Below are positions 42,925 to 49,557 of a DNA stretch of 64,000 bases, piece after piece. Origin of the DNA: Bog-473 sp963730395. GTDB lineage: Bacteria; Actinomycetota; Acidimicrobiia; Acidimicrobiales; RAAP-2. The notes below the pieces were generated by a model. It was not told the origin of the DNA, searched no databases, and was given only the letters and a program-made list of their open reading frames with translations. Numbering within the stretch: the stretch's first letter is position 1; each line of letters starts with the position of its first letter. The stretch covers positions 1 through 64,000 of the forward strand of contig CAVSSK010000025.1 in assembly GCA_963730395.1 (NCBI GenBank), written 5' to 3'. A program made the position numbers and the translations under genes.

Positions 42925-43806
42925 GTGCTCAGCCTGGTCTGCTTCCTGGTGGGCGGGCTTCTCGGCTGGGGTGCGGCACAGGGCGGGGAGCGCGTCCAGC
43001 GCGTCTGGCCCATCGCGCTGCGGGTTCAGATCCTGGTCACCTCGGCGTCGCTCTCGCTGGTCGCCGCCTGGCGGCTGAACTCGGCCAGCGAGCTCGTCGG
43101 TCCCCTCGCCCTGTCGGCCGGGCTGTGGCTCATGCTGGGGGCGGCGTTGGCCACGAAGGGACGGCGGAGCGCCGGAGAGGGGTCACTCGAGGCCTGGGCG
43201 GTGAGCCCGAACAGCGGGTTCTGGGTGGTACCCGCCGCCGCGGCCTTCGCGGGATCGACGGGGACCATGATCGCCGTCCTGGCCAATGTGATCACCACCG
43301 CCTGGCTGGCGGTCGCGGTGCACCTGATGCGCCGCGACGCTCCGTTCCGGCAGCGCCGGGCCACGTCCTGGGTCGACCAGTCCCCTGTCCTGGCGTCACT
43401 GGTCGGCCTGCTCCTCCATGCTGCCGGCCCCGCCCCGTCCTGGACGGCGGACGTACTTCTCTTGGCTGGGCCCCTGCTCGCCTTCTCCGGTGCCGCCCTG
43501 TTCATGGGCTCGGTGGTCCACCCCCACAACGTGTCGGTTCCCCGGACCGAGCACGCCATCCGCCGCTGGACCTGGCTGACCGTGCTCCGGGTCGCCTATT
43601 ACGCCGTCGTGGCCCTCGCGGCCGGCCTCGCCTCGTCGACCGCACTGGCGGTGGTGGCGGTCTTGAGCGGCCTCAGCGCGCCGTCGTTCCAGCCCGTCCA
43701 GTTGGCCGTGCTCTACGGCTACCGCTCCGAGGTCGTGATGGCGGCCGTGCGCTGGGGATGGATCCTGGCCCCGTTCGGGCTGGTGCTGGCCGAGATCATC
43801 CGTTAG
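42925..43806 (+). CDS. AEC-like membrane transport protein
   Basis: About 293 residues from GTG 42925 (start uncertain; a longer frame from 42844 overlaps the divergent CADD-like gene). Hydropathy by eye gives eight to ten membrane segments, starting with VVLSLVCFLVGGLLGWG. SPNSGFWVVPAAAAFAGSTGTMIAVLANVITTAW resembles the NSGNxGLP motif of auxin/malonate efflux carriers, and the whole has an inverted-repeat feel. The C-terminus ends in AVRWGWILAPFGLVLAEIIR. Likely an organic anion or metabolite efflux permease in the cytoplasmic membrane. The substrate is unknown. Confidence 0.65.
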   Translation: MLSLVCFLVGGLLGWGAAQGGERVQRVWPIALRVQILVTSASLSLVAAWRLNSASELVGPLALSAGLWLMLGAALATKGRRSAGEGSLEAWAVSPNSGFWVVPAAAAFAGSTGTMIAVLANVITTAWLAVAVHLMRRDAPFRQRRATSWVDQSPVLASLVGLLLHAAGPAPSWTADVLLLAGPLLAFSGAALFMGSVVHPHNVSVPRTEHAIRRWTWLTVLRVAYYAVVALAAGLASSTALAVVAVLSGLSAPSFQPVQLAVLYGYRSEVVMAAVRWGWILAPFGLVLAEIIR

Positions 43807-44107
43807 GGGTGTTGCGCATGGCCGGTTGCGATGGGGGAACGCGACAGCGGGGCCGGTGCTCGCCGCCCGTGGCGGTTCGTGGGTCGCGGGTCGCGACAGT
43901 TCGGTCGCCGCCTCTATGAGACGCGGTCGGTGCTCCTGTTGATGCACAGGGCGACCAGCTCCTTGTAGAAGGCCTCTTGTTGGGGCCCCTCGGGATCCAG
44001 CCCGTAGACGGCATCGGTGAGGCCAGATGCGATGGCGTGGCCAGCGTGCAGCGAGGTCGCGAACCTTCGGGTGGTTCGCTCGTGGCGTCGCTCGGATCCA
44101 ACGCTCC
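43807..44107. other. 300-bp gap, possible gene remnant on the minus strand
   Basis: No complete gene. On the minus strand a stretch ending at 43914 reads SLHAGHAIASGLTDAVYGLDPEGPQQEAFYKELVALCINRSTD, which has the composition of real protein but no start or ribosome-binding site, and I recognise no family. It may be the tail of a decayed or frameshifted gene. The rest shows nothing clear. Confidence 0.3.
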
Positions 44108-44884
44108 CTACGCGAAGTCGGGCGGGCGCTTCTCCCGGAACGCCGCGATGCCCTCGGCGTAGTCGTTGCCCGAGTAGACGTCGTGGCGCAACTGGTTGAT
44201 CCACTGGGAATCCTGCGCCGACAGCGCCACCGCGCGCACGAACGTGGTGGCTTGGAGCTTGTAGGCGCGGATGGCGTCACCCGAGCGGCTCCTCACCTTC
44301 CGCGCCAGCTCGTAGGTCGTGTCGTGGAGGTCCTGGCTACCGACCAGCCGGTTCAAGATGCCCACGGCGAAGGCGCGCTCGGCGGGAATGAGATCGGCCG
44401 TCATGATCAGCTCGTTCACGACGTTGAGCGGAAGCCGGGCCAGGAAGTACTGGATCCCCGATGCCGAATAGGGCAGGCCCAGCCGAGCCGGCGTCACGGC
44501 GAAGGCGGCGGTCTCGTCGCCGACCACCATGTCGCAGTTCAGCACCAGGTCGCAGGCACCGCCCCAGACGGTCCCGTGAACCATGGCGATGACGGCACCG
44601 GGGTACCCGCGCACCGCCCGCAGGAGCTCCTCGAGGGGATCGGCGAAGGGGAGGGGGTCCACCCCACGCACGGGGAGCTCGTCGATGTCGTGCCCGGCGG
44701 ACCAGACGTCGGCGAGCTCCGCGGCCCGCACCACGACCGCGCGCACCCCCCGCTGCTCGAAGTCGCCGAGTGCGGCCATCATCTCGTGCACCGTCCGGGC
44801 GCCCAACGCGTTGCGCTTGGCGAAGTTGTCCAGTGCGAGCGTCCCGACCTTGTCGTCGACGCGGATCTGGACCGTGCCGCTCAT
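44108..44884 (-). CDS. scpB: Crotonase-family protein, methylmalonyl-CoA decarboxylase-like
   Basis: 258 residues from ATG 44884, overlapping the upstream CGNR gene (ATGA). It is close by eye to E. coli YgfG/ScpB: VFSAGHDI-equivalent VWSAGHDIDELP with the His, HGTVWGGACDLVLNCDMVVGDETAAFAVTPARLGLPYSASGI with the Gly oxyanion hole and the Tyr, and ILNRLV, QDSQWINQLRHDVYSGNDYAEGIAAFREKRPPDF at the C-terminus. Such enzymes decarboxylate methylmalonyl-CoA to propionyl-CoA. Ordinary enoyl-CoA hydratase is less likely because the usual Glu pair is absent. No mutase or CoA-transferase is adjacent. Confidence 0.82.
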   Translation of the reverse strand: MSGTVQIRVDDKVGTLALDNFAKRNALGARTVHEMMAALGDFEQRGVRAVVVRAAELADVWSAGHDIDELPVRGVDPLPFADPLEELLRAVRGYPGAVIAMVHGTVWGGACDLVLNCDMVVGDETAAFAVTPARLGLPYSASGIQYFLARLPLNVVNELIMTADLIPAERAFAVGILNRLVGSQDLHDTTYELARKVRSRSGDAIRAYKLQATTFVRAVALSAQDSQWINQLRHDVYSGNDYAEGIAAFREKRPPDFA

Positions 44885-45480
44885 CGCGAGACCGTAGGGT
44901 CGGCGGACAGGACGGCTCCCGACCGACGCGAGCGCAGGTTGCGGTTCTTGATGCGGTTGCCGCAGACCGCCATGTCGCACCACGCCCCTCGACCCGCATG
45001 GGAGCGGTCGTAGTAGGCCCACCGGCAATCCGGGTTCCGGCAGGCCTTGAGCCGTGGCCAGGTACCGTCACGCTGCGCATCGCGGATGACGAGCAGGAGG
45101 TGGGCCAGGCCGTCGGTGCCGGCCGCCGCATCGGGGCGGAGCTCGATGCTGCCGCCGGCGAGGATCACCGGCCGCAGGCGGCTCGTCTCGGCGAACGCAC
45201 CCAGCGCATGGAGCGTCGAATCATCCGCGGCGGGGCCCCCGCCGTTGTGGACGAGCAGGGCGCGGATGGCCTCCCTCAGATCGCGGGCCACGACGAGGTC
45301 CGCCTCCGCGGCGTCGCCGAGGAGGCCGGCGTCACGGAGCCACCGGTGGGCGGACCCGGGGTCGGCGAGGATGTCGATGCCTGAGTCGGCCTCTCGCGTG
45401 TTCACGAAGGACTGCACGACCAGCAACGGCATGGGGGCGGGCTTCGTCTCGTCTTCGGGGACCCAGGTCGGGAGCGCCAT
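44881..45480 (-). CDS. CGNR zinc-finger transcriptional regulator (ABATE domain)
   Basis: 199 residues from ATG 45480. The N-terminal ABATE domain begins PLLVVQSFVNTREADSGIDILADPGSAHRWL with LREAIRALLVHN. The C-terminal CGNR zinc finger is RLKACRNPDCRWAYYDRSHAGRGAWCDMAVCGNRIKNR: Cys-x4-Cys ... Cys-x3-Cys-Gly-Asn-Arg. Such proteins are stress- or ligand-responsive regulators in actinobacteria. It is coupled to the decarboxylase-like gene, so probably controls its own operon. No strong ribosome-binding site; an upstream ATG at 45489 is out of frame. Confidence 0.88.
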   Translation of the reverse strand: MALPTWVPEDETKPAPMPLLVVQSFVNTREADSGIDILADPGSAHRWLRDAGLLGDAAEADLVVARDLREAIRALLVHNGGGPAADDSTLHALGAFAETSRLRPVILAGGSIELRPDAAAGTDGLAHLLLVIRDAQRDGTWPRLKACRNPDCRWAYYDRSHAGRGAWCDMAVCGNRIKNRNLRSRRSGAVLSADPTVSR

Positions 45481-45516
45481 GGCACCATGGTAGCCGGACG
45501 TGACCGGTAAAACTAC

Positions 45517-45545
45517 TTGACTGGTCTTGGCGTGACGTACATACT
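45517..45545 (+). promoter_or_regulatory. Candidate sigma-70-type promoter
   Basis: TTGACT (45517-45522) and CATACT (45540-45545) are separated by 17 bp, 40 bp before the ATG at 45586. It lies in the gap between divergent genes. A GGTCACGTCACC/GACGTGACC repeat around it could be an operator shared with the CGNR gene. Confidence 0.45.
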
Positions 45546-45585
45546 GGCACTTGATGGTCACGTCACCGCAGAAGAGGAGCCAGTC

Positions 45586-46050
45586 ATGATCGTGGTGCTC
45601 GAGCACGACGCCACGCTGGGCCTGCGGCGCGTGCGGCTCCGGGATCGCTTGCTCGCTCGTATCCGGGCGGCCGCGCTCGATGCCGAGTTAGCGGGCGGCA
45701 CCTCTCCCGAGTCGAGCGTCGTCCTGGCTCTGCACGCCGTCCACCTGAGCAGACCGTCGCAACGGCGGCTCCTCGCCGGCAGCCTCCGGCGCGTGGTGGC
45801 TTCGGCCGACGCCCCGGCGAGGTCACGGCTGAAGGCGCCTGTCTGCGGTCCCGCGGTCCGTCGCGCCGGCACCGAACTCCAGGCCCTCATCGATCGCCTG
45901 GTCGGCGCGGGGCCGGTCAGCGTGCGCGGCGTGGCCCAGGTGAGGTGCCTCCTGGCGGACGGGACCGGGCCGATCTATCGCAAGTCCGCTCCCGACCGGC
46001 TGCGCAACGAGCTCCGTGGCGCGTTGGCCGTCATGGACCCGCTCACCTGA
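45586..46050 (+). CDS. Hypothetical protein, Arg/Ala/Leu-rich
   Basis: 154 residues from ATG 45586, with GAGGAG at 45574-45579. The N-terminus IVVLEHDATLGLRRVRLRDRLLARIRAAALDAELAGG looks amphipathic and very basic; VVLALHAVHLSRPSQRRLLAGSLRRVVASADAP and a short final block VRCLLADGTGPIYRKSAPDRLRNELRGALAVMDP follow. No signal peptide, membrane helix or Cys pair. I do not recognise a family. It is divergent from the CGNR-scpB pair, has its own promoter-like sequence and terminator, and so is probably a real gene. A nucleic-acid-binding role would fit the charge, but this is only a guess. Confidence 0.6.
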   Translation: MIVVLEHDATLGLRRVRLRDRLLARIRAAALDAELAGGTSPESSVVLALHAVHLSRPSQRRLLAGSLRRVVASADAPARSRLKAPVCGPAVRRAGTELQALIDRLVGAGPVSVRGVAQVRCLLADGTGPIYRKSAPDRLRNELRGALAVMDPLT

Positions 46051-46065
46051 GTCGATCAGGCGCCC

Positions 46066-46093
46066 GCAGGGTCAAGTTCTGCACCCTGCTTTG
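46066..46093 (+). terminator. Hairpin terminator after the hypothetical gene
   Basis: GCAGGGT (46066-46072), ten-base loop, ACCCTGC (46083-46089), followed by TTTGT. A perfect 7-bp stem with a short T-rich tail, 15 bp after the stop codon at 46050. It may also serve the convergent GH43 gene. Confidence 0.6.
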
Positions 46094-46157
46094 TATCCGT
46101 CGAGATGAAGACTCCGGCTAAATCTGAGGCGGCAGCTGGAGCGACATTGGGTCGCAG

Positions 46158-47750
46158 TCAGGACGTCGAGGGCAACTGGTTGAGTGCGTCGACCATCACT
46201 TGGGTGGCTTCGGCGATGTGGGACGGACACTGGTATTGGGCAGCCAGGATAATGGCGAGGTAGGCCTCGTAGAGGGTGAGGCCCCGCGCCGTGAGCGCGG
46301 CGACAATCTGGTCGTAGCGCTTCTTGTTCGTCAGGTCCGTGCAGGCCGTTGCAGCCGACGAGATGAGAGCGGCGTCGTTGGTGGTCACCGACACCCCGGC
46401 CAAGTGCAGCACCCTGAGATAGGCAGCCTTCGGATCCTTCGGGATGGACGGGTCTCCGTAGTAGACGACAGCTGCGGCGAGTGCCGCCGCCGGCTCGCGG
46501 GCGGCCAGGTGGGGGAGCTCTCCGGGGGGGAAGGCGATCAGGTCGACGTAGAGCCGGCGCTGCGCGGTGTCTCCCGTCTGGCCCGGGGCCAGACCATGGT
46601 GGACCATCCAGATGATGGAGCCGGTTTGGTAGAACTCCTCGCCGCCCGGCCCCTGGTCGCCCACCCCGTCGGCGTGGGACGCAACCCATGCATGGTCGAG
46701 CGGCTTGGTGCAGGGCCCGACCACCGAGGCGCAGCGGGCGATGCCGATGCCGTACGTCTTGTGTCCCCAGAGGCTGCCCGAATAGAAGAGCCAGAAGTGG
46801 TCATGGTCCTGGATCATCGCCGGAGCCTCAACGAGATCGTCCTCCCAGGGCTGCGTGGCCCCCAGGAGCCGATGCGGCGGGCCGACGGTCGAGAGCCCGT
46901 CAGGCGACAACTGCTGTGAGTAGATGTAGGTCGGCTGATCGCAGCAGTCGCCGTCGCTCTTCCACAAGAGCCAAGGTGTCCCGTCCGACGCCACGAACAC
47001 GCTCGGGTCAATAGCTCCGCCCTCGTCGGTGGGGCAGATGAAGGCAGAAGTCGAGTTGTCGACGAACGGACCCGCTGGGCCGGTCGCGGTGGCGCGGGAG
47101 ACGCACTCCACGTTGGTCCACCCTCGGACGGTCTTGACGCAGCCGCTGGCCGGAGGGGTGGCGAGACAACCCAGCGGCACCGTGGCCGGCGTGGAGTAGT
47201 ACATGACATAGGTGCCGTTCGGGCGAGCCCACACGTCCGGACCCCACTGATACCCCGGCACCGACCAGGTGGGTACCTTGGGCATGGCGTCGCCGACGAA
47301 ACGACCCGAGAAGCCGTCACCTCGCGACAACGCGACCACGGGCAGATTGGCGCCGTGGTCGTACCTGGAGGGCCGACTGCTCGACGCATAGAAGTAGAGC
47401 GTGCTCCCGGCCGCGAGTGCGGTTGGGTCCGCGAAGTCTCCGTCGTAAATCGGCTCATCGTGGACGAGCCCGGCGAGGATGTTCAAGGGCACGCCGCTCT
47501 CCCGCGACGGATTCATCCCGATGGGGCCCTTGGTAGCAGACCGACCCGGCGGCACGTAGATCTGCGCCGTCCGGACCGGCGAGGGCTTGAGCACACGTCC
47601 GATGCCGGGTGCGGTCGACGAGCTACTCGTCCGTGGGCTGGTGCTCGTGGCCACCGGGCTGCAACCGGCCAGGATGACGGCCGCCACGAGCGCCCAACCC
47701 GCTCTCCAGGTGGCCCGGCGTCTTTGCGCTCCTCGGGGACCGACACCCAC
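46158..47750 (-). CDS. GH43-like lipoprotein with a C-terminal DUF732 domain
   Basis: About 530 residues. A lipobox follows a short hydrophobic stretch (WALVAAVILAGC), so it is a surface lipoprotein; the start is uncertain (GTG 47750 preferred, GTG 47834 possible). A Ser/Thr-rich linker precedes a five-bladed beta-propeller of the GH43 type: YDGDFADPTALAAGSTLYFY (catalytic-base Asp), IDPSVFVASDGTPWLLWKSDG (pKa-modulating Asp), and LVEAPAMIQDHDHFWLFYSG (acid Glu). The C-terminus (DPKAAYLRVLHLAGVSVTTNDAALISSAATACTDL ... AAQYQCPSHIAEATQVMVDAL) is a DUF732 domain with two Cys, known in mycobacterial secreted proteins. Likely arabinan or xylan-type hydrolase acting on external or own cell-wall glycan. 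Confidence 0.8.
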   Translation of the reverse strand: MGVGPRGAQRRRATWRAGWALVAAVILAGCSPVATSTSPRTSSSSTAPGIGRVLKPSPVRTAQIYVPPGRSATKGPIGMNPSRESGVPLNILAGLVHDEPIYDGDFADPTALAAGSTLYFYASSSRPSRYDHGANLPVVALSRGDGFSGRFVGDAMPKVPTWSVPGYQWGPDVWARPNGTYVMYYSTPATVPLGCLATPPASGCVKTVRGWTNVECVSRATATGPAGPFVDNSTSAFICPTDEGGAIDPSVFVASDGTPWLLWKSDGDCCDQPTYIYSQQLSPDGLSTVGPPHRLLGATQPWEDDLVEAPAMIQDHDHFWLFYSGSLWGHKTYGIGIARCASVVGPCTKPLDHAWVASHADGVGDQGPGGEEFYQTGSIIWMVHHGLAPGQTGDTAQRRLYVDLIAFPPGELPHLAAREPAAALAAAVVYYGDPSIPKDPKAAYLRVLHLAGVSVTTNDAALISSAATACTDLTNKKRYDQIVAALTARGLTLYEAYLAIILAAQYQCPSHIAEATQVMVDALNQLPSTS

Positions 47751-47847
47751 GTTGCGAAGCGTAAGACAGACAAGGGAACCACGCTGGGAGGGGCGACGTT
47801 GGATCGGCGTTCGGGGTACCGATACCCCGGACACATGCCCTCTGAAC

Positions 47848-47923
47848 TGGAGCCTGAGAGGAGATTCGAACTCCTGACCTGCGCATTACGAGTGCGCTGC
47901 TCTACCGACTGAGCTACCCAGGC
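47848..47923 (-). tRNA. tRNA-Thr (anticodon CGT)
   Basis: Minus strand: acceptor GCCTGGG (5' end at 47923) pairs with CTCAGGC with one G-U, then T and an encoded CCA ending at 47848. D-arm GCTC/GAGC, anticodon stem GCGCA/TGCGC with loop CTCGTAA (anticodon CGT, reading ACG), T-loop TTCGAAT. It reads the codon most used for Thr alongside ACC in GC-rich genomes. Confidence 0.95.
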
Positions 47924-48229
47924 AACCGTGGCCGCCCGACGACGGTACGCATCTCGGTGCGTCAGGCCGGACGACGGTGAGTCAGTGTACGCGAGCCTGC
48001 GCAGGCGGCGAGGACGGACCGGGTCTCCCGTGCCCCGAGACCGGGTGGCGCCTGCAGGGCCCTGCTTCACCCTGTTGAGGGGCCCCGCAGGCACCATCGA
48101 CAGTGGGGGAACCCGGAGCCCGGTGCAACACACATGCAACACCGATGCAAGGAGCACAGCCCATAGTGAGCGCCCTGGGTGGGGAACGACGACCGTCATG
48201 CCGTGGCGCATCGGAGAAGGACGTGAGCA
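47924..48229. promoter_or_regulatory. 306-bp leader with three 11-bp-spaced TGCAAC repeats
   Basis: No gene. TGCAAC at 48124-48129 and 48135-48140 and TGCAAG at 48146-48151 are spaced exactly 11 bp, about 80-105 bp before the first cyclic-nucleotide-binding protein. They look like stacked half-sites for a regulator. GC-rich dyads such as CCTGCAGGGCCCTGC around 48051-48065 may be hairpins. The tRNA promoter also lies here. Confidence 0.4.
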
Positions 48230-48700
48230 GTGGTATCCACGCTGGGAAGGCAGGCCACCATCGACCGCCTGCAGGCGGTCGACCAGCTCCGTGACTGCAC
48301 CAGGGCCCAGCTCGAGGACGTGGCACGCCTGGCCGAGCGGATCCAGGTGGGCGAGGGGGAGGTCCTCACCAAGGAAGGTCGGATCGGGCGGGAGTTCTTC
48401 CTCATCCTCTCGGGCACGGTCGGTGTGACCCAGAAGGGCCGACGGGTGAACACCCTCGGCCCGGGCGAGTTCTTCGGAGAGCTGGCCGCCCTGAACCCCG
48501 GCCCTCGCAACGCCACCGTGACCGCTCTCTCCGACGTCGACGTGCTGATCATCGGACCGCGGGAGTTCGCGGCGATGGCCGACATCCCCGGCTTCCGGGA
48601 CGCGTTGATGAAGAGCATGGCCGGCCGGCTGCGCACCGTCGACGCCCGCCTCGCTGAGGCGCTGGACGATCAGGAGACCTCGGCTCCCGACCCCGAGTGA
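48230..48700 (+). CDS. Stand-alone cyclic-nucleotide-binding-domain protein (Crp-like, no HTH)
   Basis: 156 residues from GTG 48230. The beta-barrel cNMP fold is complete: VGEGEVLTKEGRIGREFFLILSGTVGVTQKGRRVNTLGPGEFFGELAALNPGPRNATVTALSDVDVLIIGPREF. The phosphate-binding cassette is FGELAALNPGPRNATV, with Gly-Glu and Arg in the positions used for the cyclic phosphate. A short helical tail (GFRDALMKSMAGRLRTVDARL) follows, but no DNA-binding domain. It may be a sensor subunit for a partner protein. Its closest paralog is the next gene, and a third copy of this domain is fused to an ABC ATPase at 53035-54010. Confidence 0.85.
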   Translation: MVSTLGRQATIDRLQAVDQLRDCTRAQLEDVARLAERIQVGEGEVLTKEGRIGREFFLILSGTVGVTQKGRRVNTLGPGEFFGELAALNPGPRNATVTALSDVDVLIIGPREFAAMADIPGFRDALMKSMAGRLRTVDARLAEALDDQETSAPDPE

Positions 48701-48801
48701 CGTTCGGCTTCGTGAACTGCGTCATCTGAACGGTAGCGGCGGGTCCCCGGACCACGTACGGTGACATTGGGATCGCCGAGGACGTGGAGCAAGGGTTGGG
48801 G

Positions 48802-49557
48802 ATGAGCACGGAGAGAGTGGACGACGAATGGGCCGAGCCCGGCCCGCTGCAGGGCGTGCCCTGGTTCGCCGCCTGCACCGAGGAGCAGTTGGGCGAGGCG
48901 GCGCGGCTCGCCGAGCGCCTCGAGGTGCACGCGGGCGAGGTGATCCTGCGGGAGGGCCGTCTCGGCCGCGAGCTCTTCGTCATCGTCTCCGGGCGGGCGA
49001 CCGTGACCCGGGCGGGGCGGGTCGTCAACCTCCTGGGTGCGGGCGACTACTTCGGCGAGCTGGCGGCGATCGAGGCCGCGCCGCGCAGCGCCACCGTGAC
49101 CGCGACGACCGACCTCGACGTCCTGATCATCGGGCCCCGCGAGTTCGAGGCGATCATGGACATCCCCGGCTTTCGCAACGCGCTCTTCGCCGGCATGAGT
49201 CGGCGCATCCGCGAGGCCGACGACCGGCTGGCCGCCTACGCCGACCTCGAGGAGAACCGGGGGCGGGAGGAGAACGCGGCGCCACGTGATGCCGGGCGTC
49301 AGCCCGGGTCGGCCGCGATGCGAGCGACGCGGTGCAGGCCCAAATCGAGGGCGGCCTCCTCCGCGTTCCGCAGGAGCACGGCCACCCGCTCCCCCTCGTC
49401 GCCGCGGCGGCGCCGGCGCAGTGCCCGCGCCAGCTCGACCTCCGCGGCCGCGACGAACGGCCCCGACCGCATGCGGAACCCGAGTCGCAGCGCCGCCTCG
49501 AAGTGCACCTGCGACAACGCCAGGTCACCCGAGGTCATGGCGAGAAGGCCGAGGTAG
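48802..49557 (+). CDS. Second cyclic-nucleotide-binding-domain protein; true end probably 49289
   Basis: From ATG 48802 (GTG 48784 also possible) the protein parallels its neighbour: EQLGEAARLAERLEVHAGEVILREGRLGRELFVIVSGRATVTRAGRVVNLLGAGDYFGELAAIEAAPRSATVTATTDLDVLIIGPREFEAIMDIPGFRNALFAGMSRRIREADDRLAAYADLEEN. The FGELAAIEAAPRSATV cassette is intact. After about residue 160 it turns into Arg/Ser-rich sequence antisense to the end of the BTAD gene. A TGA at 49287-49289, one base out of frame and 12 bp before the convergent stop, is the likely real end, so a single indel near 49250-49285 is suspected. Confidence 0.75.
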   Translation: MSTERVDDEWAEPGPLQGVPWFAACTEEQLGEAARLAERLEVHAGEVILREGRLGRELFVIVSGRATVTRAGRVVNLLGAGDYFGELAAIEAAPRSATVTATTDLDVLIIGPREFEAIMDIPGFRNALFAGMSRRIREADDRLAAYADLEENRGREENAAPRDAGRQPGSAAMRATRCRPKSRAASSAFRRSTATRSPSSPRRRRRSARASSTSAAATNGPDRMRNPSRSAASKCTCDNARSPEVMARRPR

